Shown here: one piece after another, positions 50,955 through 59,541 of the stretch
How positions within the stretch are numbered: the first letter of the stretch is position 1
Layout: the number at the start of each line of letters is the position of its first letter
DNA from: Kushneria indalinina DSM 14324
GTDB lineage: Bacteria; Pseudomonadota; Gammaproteobacteria; Pseudomonadales; Halomonadaceae
Assembly: GCF_003385845.1 (NCBI RefSeq)
Contig: NZ_QRDJ01000007.1
Location: 585,380-649,379 of the forward strand
DNA: 64,000 nucleotides
Direction: 5' to 3'
Notes under the pieces: generated by a model
Told to the model about the DNA's origin: nothing
Database searches by the model: none
Seen by the model: only the letters and a program-made list of their open reading frames with translations
Position numbers and translations under genes: made by a program

Positions 50955-52742
50955 TTGCCGCGTCGTCTTCTGAATACGTCCCGCCTGAGTCTGGAAAACT
51001 TTCGACGCGAACTGGCGAGCGTCGATGCACTGCCGCAGCTGTGTCTGCTGGCGGTCATTTCAGGTGCGCTGACAGGCGTCATCATGATTGTCTTTCGGGA
51101 GCTGATTGAACTGGGAGCGCTGGGGCTGATGCCCGAAGGGCGTACCGAGGCCTTTGAGGATCTGCCCGTCATGGTTCGCATGGGCCTGCCGGTCATCGCC
51201 GTCGTGTTGATCGGGCTGGGGCTCGGGTGGCAGAAGAAGAGCGCGCGTCGACTCGGCATTACCCATGTCATCGAGCGCTTCTCCTACCATCAGGGCGTCA
51301 TGGCCCGTGACAACTGGTTCAATCAGTGGTGGGTCGGCGTGGTCTCGCTGCTGGGCGGGCTTTCCGCCGGGCGCGAAGGGCCGGCCGTTCATCTGGGGGC
51401 CGGGGCCTCAGGCTGGATCGGTCAGCTGCTCAAACTGCCACACAACAGCCTGCGCGTGCTGGTCGGCTGCGGCGTGGCTGCCGGCATCTCGGCGTCTTTC
51501 AATACGCCCATCGCCGGGGTCATCTTCGCCATGGAAGTGGTGATGATGGAGTACACCCTGACCGGCTTCATGCCAGTGATGCTGGCCTCGGCCACCGGAG
51601 CGGTGATCACGCAGCTGCATTTCGGCTCGGCGCCGGCCTTCATGCTCCCCAGCGTTATTGAGCCGCGTCTGCTTGATATTCCGTGGCTGCTGCTCATGGC
51701 ACTGGCGGTTGGCGTCATGGCCGGGGGCTTTATTCGTCTGGCGTGCATGGGCGAGCGTCTTGTCCGGGTGCCCTGGGTCCTTCGCATTCTGATCGCCGGC
51801 GTGCTGACCGCGGCGGTCGCCCTTTTTTATCCGCAGGTGCAGGGCATCGGCTATGACAGCGTCGAAACGATTCTGGCCGGTCAGGCAAGCCTTGACGTAC
51901 TGCTGGCGCTGGCGCTGGGCAAGCTGATACTGACCGCCGTGACCGTGGCCTGCGGTATCCCGGTGGGGATCGTGGGGCCAACGCTGGTGATTGGTGCCGC
52001 GGCCGGTGCGCTTTTCGGGCTCGGGGCGTCGGCGCTTTTGCCCTCGATGGCGGGTGAACCCAACCTGTATGTGATGATGGGCATGGCCGCCATGATGGGG
52101 GCGGTGCTGCAGGCGCCGCTGGCAGCCATCATGGCGCTGCTGGAGCTGACGCACAGCCCTGATATCATTTTATACGGCATGCTGACCGTTTTGAGTGCGG
52201 CGCTGACCGCGCGCCTTGTCTGGCGCACCCAGGGCTTTTTTGTCATGCCCCGTCAGGGCAGCACCCAGCATCCTCTGCAACAGCCTCTGATGCAGGCCCT
52301 CTCAAGGGTCGGGGTCGGTGCCGTCATGGATCGCAGCGTCACCGTGACCGCCGCCGTCATTACCCGCGAGCGGGCCCGGGTGATCCTGGATGCCCGGCCG
52401 ACATGGCTTTTGATTCACCGTCAGGGCGATCAGCAAAAGGCCGATCGTGAACCCGGCAAGGCGCCGCTGGCCCTGCTGGCGGCAGACATGGCACGTGCCA
52501 TGGAAGAGGAGGATCAGACCGGTGTGGATCAGGAGGGCGATGGCAGCATCAATCTGCTGGAGATTCCCGGCAAGCGACTGGAACTGGCTCCCATCGATCT
52601 GCAGGCTACGCTTTCCGAAGCCTTTGCCTGTCTTGATGACCAGAGGGTGGATGCTCTCTACGTCAGACACATTACCGCGCCGATGATGCATCGGGTTTCA
52701 GGTATCATCACGCGTGAAGCCATTGAAAACTATTATCACTGA
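50955..52742 (+). CDS. ClC-type chloride channel/antiporter with CBS domains
   Basis: The 595-residue protein has a ClC membrane domain (about residues 20-430) with the GREGP motif (AGREGPAVHLGAG), whose Glu is the proton-gating residue. The later selectivity segment is GIPVGIVGPTLVIGAAAGAL. I do not see the N-terminal GSGIP motif in its usual form, so anion selectivity may differ from E. coli ClcA. A C-terminal region (about 445-590) resembles a CBS pair, seen in ALSRVGVGAVMDRSVTV and GIITREAIENYY. Translation likely starts at TTG (50955), with GGGGAG seven bases upstream. Confidence 0.87.
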   Translation: MPRRLLNTSRLSLENFRRELASVDALPQLCLLAVISGALTGVIMIVFRELIELGALGLMPEGRTEAFEDLPVMVRMGLPVIAVVLIGLGLGWQKKSARRLGITHVIERFSYHQGVMARDNWFNQWWVGVVSLLGGLSAGREGPAVHLGAGASGWIGQLLKLPHNSLRVLVGCGVAAGISASFNTPIAGVIFAMEVVMMEYTLTGFMPVMLASATGAVITQLHFGSAPAFMLPSVIEPRLLDIPWLLLMALAVGVMAGGFIRLACMGERLVRVPWVLRILIAGVLTAAVALFYPQVQGIGYDSVETILAGQASLDVLLALALGKLILTAVTVACGIPVGIVGPTLVIGAAAGALFGLGASALLPSMAGEPNLYVMMGMAAMMGAVLQAPLAAIMALLELTHSPDIILYGMLTVLSAALTARLVWRTQGFFVMPRQGSTQHPLQQPLMQALSRVGVGAVMDRSVTVTAAVITRERARVILDARPTWLLIHRQGDQQKADREPGKAPLALLAADMARAMEEEDQTGVDQEGDGSINLLEIPGKRLELAPIDLQATLSEAFACLDDQRVDALYVRHITAPMMHRVSGIITREAIENYYH

Positions 52743-52794
52743 TGGGCACTGACACCATCAAAACGACCTGACCACTGTTACTGAGGATGTCCCT

Positions 52795-53229
52795 ATGTAC
52801 GCCTGGGTTCTGGCCCTTCATATCATTTCATTTACGTGCTGGTTTGCCGCGCTCTTTTATCTGCCGCGGCTTTTTATCTATCACAGCCATGCGCTGCGTC
52901 AGGATGACGGCCAGGGCTCGACCCGCTTTCAGATCATGGAACGCAAGCTCTACAGCGCCATCATGACACCGGGCATGATCCTGACGCTGGTGTTCGGGAT
53001 ATGGCTGGTGGCGCTTGATTTCCAGGTCTACCTCACCGCGGGCTGGTTTTACGTCAAGGCCGTACTGGTCGTTCTTCTGATTGGTTTCCACCATATCTGC
53101 ATGGCGCACATGAAGCGGTTTGCCGCCGGTACCAACCGCCGCGGAGGCACCTATTACCGCATCTTTGGCATCGTCCCGGCGCTGTTGCTGATCGCCATCG
53201 TCATTCTTTCCGTGGTCAAGCCGTTCTGA
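52795..53229 (+). CDS. hemJ: HemJ-type protoporphyrinogen IX oxidase
   Basis: This is a 144-residue protein with four predicted helices and the HemJ pattern: the conserved histidine in ALHIISFTCWFAALFYLPRL, then ERKLYSAIMTPGMILTLVFG, GWFYVKAVLVVLL with a following histidine (FHHICMAHMKRF), and YYRIFGIVPALLL. HemJ oxidises protoporphyrinogen IX in bacteria that lack HemG and HemY. hemL, another tetrapyrrole gene, lies 1.6 kb downstream. The stop overlaps the thiD start (TGATG). Confidence 0.87.
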   Translation: MYAWVLALHIISFTCWFAALFYLPRLFIYHSHALRQDDGQGSTRFQIMERKLYSAIMTPGMILTLVFGIWLVALDFQVYLTAGWFYVKAVLVVLLIGFHHICMAHMKRFAAGTNRRGGTYYRIFGIVPALLLIAIVILSVVKPF

Positions 53230-54053
53230 TGTCCCTGCCCTGCGTACTGGTACTGGCCGGTCATGACCCGACCGGCGGTGCCGGGCTGATCGCCGATGCC
53301 GAGGCCGTTCGCGCCATGGGCGGCTGGGCGTTGACGGTGCCCACGGCGCTGACGTGCCAGACCACCGTGGATGTCCAGAACGTCATGCCGCGCCCGGGCG
53401 AGGAGATACTGGCCACCGCCCGGGCGCTGCTTGACGACTGTGATATCCGTGCCATCAAGGTCGGGCTGATTGCCGATCTCTCTGCGCTGGAGGCGGTCAT
53501 TGAACTGTGCACGGCGCATCCACATCTGCCCATCATTATTGACCCGGTGCTCAAGGCCGGGGGCGGGCGCGAACTCTCCGGTCAGACCCTGATGGCCGCC
53601 TTCGCCAGGCGGCTGTTGCCGCTGGCAAGTTTGGTCACGCCCAACCTGCAGGAACTTGCCCGGCTGTCGGGGCTGGCTGGCGAGGACCGGGACGCTGCTG
53701 CTCAGGCGCAGCGGATGCTGGCCACCGGCGCGGGTGCCGTGCTGGCCACGGGCGCTGATACGGCCAGCGAGCGTCAGCAGGCCTGCGTGGTTCATCGACT
53801 GTACACACCTGATGGCATGCGGGAGTGGTCATGGCCGCGCCTGCCGGGCAGCTATCACGGTTCGGGATGCACGCTGGCCAGCGCCACGGCGGCGCTGCTG
53901 GCCCGCGGCGAGCGGCTTGAAAGTGCCTGTGAGCAGGCGCAGCAGTTCACCTGGCAAAGTCTTGAAACGGCGCTGATGCCCGGACGCGGCCAGTACATTC
54001 CCGACCGCCTGACCGGGCGATTTCATTTACCCAATCAGGGGAGCGCGACATGA
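53229..54053 (+). CDS. thiD: Hydroxymethylpyrimidine/phosphomethylpyrimidine kinase
   Basis: ThiD phosphorylates HMP and HMP-P to the pyrophosphate used by ThiE. The 274-residue ribokinase-fold protein has VLVLAGHDPTGGAGLIADAE at the start, PTALTCQTTVDVQNV, IKVGLIAD, IIIDPVLKAGGG, and the C-terminal anion hole GSYHGSGCTLASATAALLA. It overlaps hemJ by one base and thiE by four, so hemJ-thiD-thiE is a tight operon. No TPP riboswitch is evident upstream. Confidence 0.93.
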   Translation: MSLPCVLVLAGHDPTGGAGLIADAEAVRAMGGWALTVPTALTCQTTVDVQNVMPRPGEEILATARALLDDCDIRAIKVGLIADLSALEAVIELCTAHPHLPIIIDPVLKAGGGRELSGQTLMAAFARRLLPLASLVTPNLQELARLSGLAGEDRDAAAQAQRMLATGAGAVLATGADTASERQQACVVHRLYTPDGMREWSWPRLPGSYHGSGCTLASATAALLARGERLESACEQAQQFTWQSLETALMPGRGQYIPDRLTGRFHLPNQGSAT

Positions 54054-54673
54054 CCCAGTGGAAGCAGGGGCTTTATGCCCTGACCGATGCGCAGCTGATG
54101 CCGGATGACGCCACGCTCATCGACCGGTGCGAGGCCGCGCTCAGTGCCGGTATTGCGCTTTTGCAGTACCGCGACAAGTCCGGTGATGAAGGACTGCGCG
54201 AGCGTCAGGCACGCGCGCTCAAGGCGCTGTGTGATCACTACGACACGCCCTTGATCATCAACGATGACGCGGCACTGGCCTGGCGGCTGGGGGCTGGCGT
54301 GCATCTGGGTCGCAGCGATGGCTCGATTGCTCGGGCCCGCAAGGCGCTGGGTCCTGACGCCATTATCGGCGCGACCTGCCAGGATAGCCTCGAGTTCGCC
54401 GAGCAGGCTGCGCGTGAAGGTGCCAGCTATCTGGCCTTTGGCCGCTTTTATCCGTCACGGACCAAGCCCGATGCGCCGCCAGCGGATCTATCGATTCTGG
54501 CCCGTGCCGCCTCTTTTGAGCTGCCGCGCGTGGCCATCGGCGGTATCGATGCCGACAACATCGACGCCACGGTCGAGGCCGGTGCCGATCTGATTGCGCT
54601 GGTGCACGGCATTTTCGGCCATGATGATCCAGGCGCTGCGGTGCGCCGGCTCAACCAGAGTTTCGATCGATAA
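54050..54673 (+). CDS. thiE: Thiamine-phosphate synthase
   Basis: ThiE joins HMP-pyrophosphate and thiazole phosphate to thiamine phosphate. The 207-residue TIM barrel shows the substrate-binding elements LLQYRDKSGDE, PLIINDDAALAWRLGAGVHL, GATCQDSLEFAEQAAREGAS and FGRFYPSRTKPDAPP, and ends with VAIGGIDADNID and DLIALVHGIF. Its ATG overlaps the thiD stop (ATGA). Confidence 0.94.
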   Translation: MTQWKQGLYALTDAQLMPDDATLIDRCEAALSAGIALLQYRDKSGDEGLRERQARALKALCDHYDTPLIINDDAALAWRLGAGVHLGRSDGSIARARKALGPDAIIGATCQDSLEFAEQAAREGASYLAFGRFYPSRTKPDAPPADLSILARAASFELPRVAIGGIDADNIDATVEAGADLIALVHGIFGHDDPGAAVRRLNQSFDR

Positions 54674-54684
54674 TGTCTTTCAGG

Positions 54685-54786
54685 TTGTCCACAGCCGGTC
54701 TCGGTAAGTGCTGCCAACCGGGTGTGGATAACACGAAATCTGCAGGTCGCCCGCTTCGGGTCCGGCCTGTGATCTCTTTTTCCACA
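54685..54786. promoter_or_regulatory. Cluster of three DnaA-box-like sites before hemL
   Basis: TTGTCCACA (54685-54693, +), TTATCCACA (54723-54731, minus strand, perfect) and TTTTCCACA (54778-54786, +) lie in the 124-base gap between thiE and hemL. The last one abuts the hemL ribosome site. They could make hemL responsive to DnaA or serve as DnaA-titrating sites about 4.5 kb from the predicted origin. Confidence 0.6.
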
Positions 54787-54797
54787 GGAGCGCGAAG

Positions 54798-56087
54798 ATG
54801 GATCTCATCACTTCCGAGACGCTTTTCACCCGCGCCGGGCACCGCATCCCCGGTGGCGTCAACTCTCCGGTGCGTGCCTTCAAGGGCATGGGACGTGCGC
54901 CCATGTTCGTGTCACGCGCCCGCGGGCCCTATCTCTTTGATGTCGAGGGCCGACGCTATATCGACTATGTCGGCTCCTGGGGACCGATGATCACCGGCCA
55001 TGCCGATCCGGACGTGCTCAGCGCCGTGCGCGATCGACTGGAAGACGGCCTCTCCTTTGGCACGCCCACCGCCGTCGAGACCGACATGGCGGAGCTGATC
55101 TGCGAGATCATGCCGTCGATCGACATGGTACGCATGGTCAACTCGGGCACCGAGGCGACCATGTCGGCGGTACGCCTGGCGCGCGGCTATACCGGGCGTG
55201 ACAAGATCGTCAAGTTCGAGGGCAACTACCACGGCCATGTCGATTCGCTGCTGGTCAAGGCAGGCTCGGGGGCGCTCACCCATGGTGAACCCAGCTCGCC
55301 GGGCGTCCCGGCCTCGCTGGCCGAGCATACCGTCACGCTCTCCTACAACGATATCGACGGCGTTCGCGAGTGCTTTCGCGAGATCGGCGATCAGGTGGCC
55401 TGTGTGATCGTGGAGCCGGTGGCCGGCAACATGAACTGCATTCCGCCGACGCCGGGCTTTCTGGAGTGTCTGCGCGAGGTATGCGATGAGGCCGGCACCG
55501 TGCTGATCTTTGACGAGGTCATGACCGGCTTTCGCGTAGCACTGGGTGGGGCCCAGGCCTTCTACAACGTCACGCCGGATCTGACCTGCCTGGGCAAGAT
55601 CGTCGGTGGCGGCATGCCGGTCGGGGCCTTTGGCGGCAAGCGCCACATCATGGAGTATCTCTCGCCGCTGGGACCGGTCTATCAGGCCGGCACGCTCTCG
55701 GGTAATCCGCTGGCCATGGCTGCCGGGATCGCGCTGTTGAAAAAGGTACGCCAGCCCGGGTTCCACGAGCGTCTGAGCGAACGCGTCAATACCCTGTGCG
55801 ATGGCCTTGAGCAGCGCGCGGCGGCGGCCGGCGTGCCGCTTCTGACCCATCGCGCCGGCGGCATGTTCGGCATATTTTTTACCGATCAGACCGAGGTCAA
55901 CGACTTCGCGGCGGCCACCGGCTGTAACGTCGAGCGCTTCAGGACTTTCTTTACGGCCATGCTGGACCGCGGTATCTATATGGCGCCGTCCCCGTTCGAG
56001 GCCGGCTTCATGTCCAGCGTCCACGAGGATGAGGACATCAACGCCACGCTCGAGGCCGCTGAAGCCGTGTTTGCCACCCTGAGCTGA
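54798..56087 (+). CDS. hemL: Glutamate-1-semialdehyde 2,1-aminomutase
   Basis: HemL converts glutamate 1-semialdehyde to 5-aminolevulinate, the tetrapyrrole precursor, using PLP. The 429-residue protein has [17 protein letters not shown] near the N-terminus, [36 protein letters not shown], and the PLP lysine in [22 protein letters not shown] lies shortly before the ATG. It follows thiDE, as in many gammaproteobacteria. Confidence 0.97.
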   Translation: MDLITSETLFTRAGHRIPGGVNSPVRAFKGMGRAPMFVSRARGPYLFDVEGRRYIDYVGSWGPMITGHADPDVLSAVRDRLEDGLSFGTPTAVETDMAELICEIMPSIDMVRMVNSGTEATMSAVRLARGYTGRDKIVKFEGNYHGHVDSLLVKAGSGALTHGEPSSPGVPASLAEHTVTLSYNDIDGVRECFREIGDQVACVIVEPVAGNMNCIPPTPGFLECLREVCDEAGTVLIFDEVMTGFRVALGGAQAFYNVTPDLTCLGKIVGGGMPVGAFGGKRHIMEYLSPLGPVYQAGTLSGNPLAMAAGIALLKKVRQPGFHERLSERVNTLCDGLEQRAAAAGVPLLTHRAGGMFGIFFTDQTEVNDFAAATGCNVERFRTFFTAMLDRGIYMAPSPFEAGFMSSVHEDEDINATLEAAEAVFATLS

Positions 56088-56092
56088 ACTCC

Positions 56093-56110
56093 GGCGCCCG
56101 TCAGGGCGCC
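56093..56110 (+). terminator. Hairpin after hemL
   Basis: GGCGCCC and GGGCGCC form a seven-base-pair stem with a four-base loop six bases after the hemL stop. The missing U-run makes it an incomplete terminator at best. Confidence 0.4.
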
Positions 56111-56174
56111 ATGTCACGCCCACCGGTCGTTTCTTCGGCGGGCGAATTTTCCTTACTGATCCGGAGTGAGTCCC

Positions 56175-57743
56175 TTGAGTCAGTCACTGATCAGCGCGCT
56201 GAGAAGCGGCCGGTTTTTCAATCATGACGTGTCCAATCTGCAGGTGTATGAGACCCATATCTCCTGGGTCATTCTGACCGGTGATCACGCCTACAAGATC
56301 AAGAAGCCGCTGGATTTCGGCTTTCTGAATTTTTCGACGCTGGAACGACGTCGACGTTTTTGTGAAGACGAGGTGCGGCTCAATCGCCGGCTGGCGGGTG
56401 ATCTCTATGAGCAGGTGGTGCCCATCAGCGGGACACCCGAGGCGCCCGTACTGGGCGGTGAGGGCGAGCCCTTCGAGTATGCCGTATGCATGCGTCAGTT
56501 CGACAATGCCGGGCTTTTCTCGACGCTGCAGGCCAACAGCGAGCTGACCCGCACCATGATGGATGACATGGTGGATCAGCTGGTTGCCTTTCATCAGCGC
56601 GCCGAGCGCGTGCCGCCGGACAGCGCCTTCGGCACGCCGGAGGCCGCCTATGCGCCGGTGGTACAGAACTTCGATCAGATCCGGCCGCTGCTGGAGGACC
56701 GGCAGGACATTTATCGCCTTGACGAGCTGGCCCAGCGCGCTGAAGAGCTTTATCAGCGCCTTGCCCCGGTACTGACCCAGCGCCACAGGGAAGGTTTCGT
56801 GCGGGAAACGCACGGCGACGTTCATCTGGCCAACGTGGTACAGCACGAGGGACGGGCGTTGATCTTTGACTGCATCGAGTTCAACGATGACCTGCGCTAT
56901 ACCGATGTCTGCTGCGAGCTGGCCTTTTTGCTGATGGATCTTGAGGCGCGCGGCGAGCATGCGCTGTCCAGCCACGTGCTCAATCGCTATCTGGAAGGCA
57001 GCGGGGATCACGAGCTGGTGCGGCTGCTGCCCTGGTACAAGGCCTACCGGGCCATGGTGCGGGCCAAGGTGGCGCTGTTTCGCCTGCAGCAGCCGGATCT
57101 GCAGCCGGCAGACCGGGACGCGGCGCTGTCGGACTATCGCAGCTACATCGCCCTGGCGGAGCGCTACAGCGAGATCGACATTCCCTGGCTTTTGATCAGC
57201 GTAGGCGTCTCCGGCAGCGGCAAGAGCCGGTTTACCGAGCAGGTGGTGCGCTCGCTGGGCGCCGTCCGCCTTCGCTCCGACGTCGAGCGCAAGCGTCTTG
57301 GTGAGCTGTCCCCTGATGCCGACTCGGGGTCAGACGTGGGGGGAGGCCTCTACAGCGATGACATGACCCGCCGGACCTACGAGCGGCTGGCGAGCTTGAG
57401 TGGCACGTTGATGGAAGCCGGCTATCCGGTCTGTATTGATGCCACCTCGCTCAAGCGCTCACAGCGTGACCGGTTGCGACACGAGGCCGAAAAGCGTGGG
57501 CTGGCGGCGCTTCTGATCAGCTTCGAGGCCGATGACGACACGCTGCGCGACCGGCTCAGGCGACGTCGGGACAAGCGCGGTGAAGTTTCGGAGGCGGGCA
57601 TTGAGGTGCTGGATCACCAGCTCGCCTCGCGTGACGCCTTCGGCGAGGATGAGCTGGGCTATCTGATTCATCTGGATACCACGGCCGAGGATGCCAATCT
57701 GACGCTGGTGTCGCTGATCAGGGAGCGACTGCGTCTGAACTGA
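56175..57743 (+). CDS. Fused aminoglycoside phosphotransferase-like / AAA kinase protein
   Basis: This 522-residue protein has two parts. Residues about 30-330 form an APH-like kinase fold, with the catalytic loop THGDVHLANVVQHEGRALIF and then DCIEFNDDLRYTDVCCELAF. Residues about 340-520 form a P-loop kinase domain (SVGVSGSGKSRFTEQVVRSL; CIDATSLKRSQRDRLRHEAE). Such fusions are common and uncharacterised; some are annotated as gluconate-kinase-like. A role in drug resistance should not be assumed. The start is taken as TTG at 56175, nine bases after GGAG; a GTG at 56166 is the alternative. Confidence 0.85.
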   Translation: MSQSLISALRSGRFFNHDVSNLQVYETHISWVILTGDHAYKIKKPLDFGFLNFSTLERRRRFCEDEVRLNRRLAGDLYEQVVPISGTPEAPVLGGEGEPFEYAVCMRQFDNAGLFSTLQANSELTRTMMDDMVDQLVAFHQRAERVPPDSAFGTPEAAYAPVVQNFDQIRPLLEDRQDIYRLDELAQRAEELYQRLAPVLTQRHREGFVRETHGDVHLANVVQHEGRALIFDCIEFNDDLRYTDVCCELAFLLMDLEARGEHALSSHVLNRYLEGSGDHELVRLLPWYKAYRAMVRAKVALFRLQQPDLQPADRDAALSDYRSYIALAERYSEIDIPWLLISVGVSGSGKSRFTEQVVRSLGAVRLRSDVERKRLGELSPDADSGSDVGGGLYSDDMTRRTYERLASLSGTLMEAGYPVCIDATSLKRSQRDRLRHEAEKRGLAALLISFEADDDTLRDRLRRRRDKRGEVSEAGIEVLDHQLASRDAFGEDELGYLIHLDTTAEDANLTLVSLIRERLRLN

Positions 57744-57762
57744 CTCAACCCGGCCGTCTGGT

Positions 57763-58446
57763 TCAGGCCGTGTCCCGGCGCGTACGGGGCGCGGCCACGA
57801 CCGCCGTGGGCTGCTGGCGCAGCAGATTCAGCGCCTGTGCCCGGTTTCTCACCTTGAGCTTGCGAAACACGTGGTACAGGTGCGATTTGACCGTGTGTTC
57901 ACTGATGGACAGTCGGTCGGCGATATCCAGATTGCTGGCACCGCTGTCGAGCAGTCCCAGAATTTCATGCTCGCGCGGGGTCAGACTTGCCAGCGGCAGC
58001 TGCTCGTCATGCTGGCGATGCCAGTAGGCGCACAGCAGACGCTCCATCAGCGGGCGTGACAGCCACATCTCCCCCTCAAAAAGCTTGCGAATTCCCTTGC
58101 TGATCAGCTCCAGGGAATCCCCCCGATAAAAGATACCGTGCAGCGGCATTCGCATCATCAGGGCGACCGCGCGGTCCTCATCACTCATGTTGAAGGCCGT
58201 GAAGATGGCGTCCTCGTACTGGCCGAGCTGCTGTGTCCACTCGCGCAGTACGGATTCTTCCAGATGGTCATCGTCAAGCAGCGCCACGACGCGGCAGTGT
58301 CTTAGATGCTCGGGCAGTTCGGGTGGCTCATCGGTCGGCAGTTGCTGCACATGGCAGTCCAGCTGTTGACGCAGGTAGTCCAGAAACAGCTCATTCTGGG
58401 GGCTGCTTTTGGTCACCATGATCAGTGCAGTATTCGTCACATCCAT
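57763..58446 (-). CDS. LuxR-family regulator, CsgD/VpsT-like (paralogue 1)
   Basis: The 227-residue regulator has an N-terminal degenerate receiver-like domain (about 1-125) and a C-terminal LuxR helix-turn-helix (about 153-212; [40 protein letters not shown]). Between them is WLSR at residues 128-131, which fits the W-[FLM]-[TS]-R c-di-GMP-binding motif of VpsT. It is similar along its whole length to the protein at 61200-61922. It is divergent from the carbonic anhydrase-SulP operon, so it probably controls that operon, itself, or both. Confidence 0.85.
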   Translation of the reverse strand: MDVTNTALIMVTKSSPQNELFLDYLRQQLDCHVQQLPTDEPPELPEHLRHCRVVALLDDDHLEESVLREWTQQLGQYEDAIFTAFNMSDEDRAVALMMRMPLHGIFYRGDSLELISKGIRKLFEGEMWLSRPLMERLLCAYWHRQHDEQLPLASLTPREHEILGLLDSGASNLDIADRLSISEHTVKSHLYHVFRKLKVRNRAQALNLLRQQPTAVVAAPRTRRDTA

Positions 58447-58863
58447 GAAAGTGGCCCTGGTAAAGAGTATGAAGGCCTTCAGACACCCGATAGCGATCAA
58501 AACAGGGGGATGTGCCGAAGTCCGGCGCGCCGGACAGGGCACCCTTTACGCTAAGTAAGATTAAGTAAAAAAATATACAAAACAACTACTTAAAAGCACT
58601 TAAGGTTCAGAGCTGATTAAGCTCTTACGACTAACGTTCCAGGTCGATCAACAAGAACGCAATATCGGTTCGGGTGATCGTACCGATAGCCGACGCAACC
58701 GGGGTACTGAAGATGACCCTGATTATAGGGCGATCGATTTTTGAATGAGAGCGGTCAAAACGTGCATCTACATCAAATGGCGCATTGTGCACAGGAAATT
58801 GCGTTAGAGGATGTATTTGAAACGGATCGCTTACAGCCCTGTAACAAAATAGAGGAGCGCTGG
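58447..58863. promoter_or_regulatory. Divergent regulatory region between the LuxR gene and the carbonic anhydrase gene
   Basis: No gene is seen. An AT-rich segment holds two pairs of 10-base-spaced repeats in opposite orientation: AAGTAA at 58553-58558 and 58563-58568, and ACTTAA at 58588-58593 and 58598-58603. A separate inverted repeat, TATCGGT-N12-ACCGATA, lies at 58663-58688. These are good candidates for regulator binding, possibly by the adjacent LuxR proteins. Promoters for both directions should be here. Confidence 0.55.
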
Positions 58864-59541
58864 ATGCGTTTTGTCGAGAGATTGTTGCTGGAAAATCAGG
58901 CCTGGGCCAGTGAAATCACACACCGCGATCCGAACATGTTCGATCGCTTGAGTGCCGGACAATCCCCGGAAGTGCTCTGGATCGGCTGCTCTGACAGCCG
59001 TGTTCCTGCCGAGCAGCTTTGTAATACATCACCGGGAGAAATGTTCATTCATCGTAACGTTGCCAACCGGGTCTGTCCGCACGAAACGGGTTTTATGAGC
59101 GTACTTGAATACGCCGTTGCTGTATTAAAGGTGCGTCATATCATTGTCTGCGGCCATCATCGTTGTGGTGGTGTGGGGGCGGCAATGACAGATGAAAATA
59201 CCGGTCTTTCTCATCTCGATCATCATCTGGATGCCATCCGTGATGTCAGAAGAAGGCATGCTGATGAGCTGTCTGAATTAATCAGTGAGCATGGACGTCT
59301 TGATCGGCTGGTGGAATTCAACGTAATCGATCAAATCAGGACACTGAGTGAAATGCCTCTGATTCAGTCGCACTGGTCGCACCATCAGCGTCCCACGATT
59401 CACGGCATGGTCTATGCCCTGGAAACGGGCAGACTGCGTGAAATTCAGCGCTGGGAAGGTGAGCACTGCCACGCGTCCCAGTCAGGCGCCGTGCAGACCT
59501 GCGATGATGCCATGTGTCATGAAAGGGGGGCGGTCTCATGA
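58864..59541 (+). CDS. can: Beta-class carbonic anhydrase
   Basis: The enzyme interconverts CO2 and bicarbonate in the cytoplasm. The 225-residue protein carries all zinc and catalytic residues: C42, D44 and R46 in CSDSR, then HRNVANRVCP, and H98 and C101 in CGHHRCGG. The open frame continues upstream to a TTG, but the ATG at 58864 has GAGGAG six bases before it and aligns with known starts. Its stop overlaps the start of the SulP transporter gene by four bases (ATGA), so both are made together. The upstream DNA is AT-rich and unlike the coding sequence. Confidence 0.95.
   Translation: MRFVERLLLENQAWASEITHRDPNMFDRLSAGQSPEVLWIGCSDSRVPAEQLCNTSPGEMFIHRNVANRVCPHETGFMSVLEYAVAVLKVRHIIVCGHHRCGGVGAAMTDENTGLSHLDHHLDAIRDVRRRHADELSELISEHGRLDRLVEFNVIDQIRTLSEMPLIQSHWSHHQRPTIHGMVYALETGRLREIQRWEGEHCHASQSGAVQTCDDAMCHERGAVS

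Noticed and set aside
53150-53230. TPP riboswitch for thiD-thiE
   Set aside because: The genes overlap hemJ directly, leaving no leader, and no THI-box sequence is visible upstream of hemJ.
56175-57743. Aminoglycoside resistance gene
   Set aside because: The APH-like domain is fused to a P-loop kinase domain, an arrangement common in environmental bacteria and not linked to known resistance enzymes.
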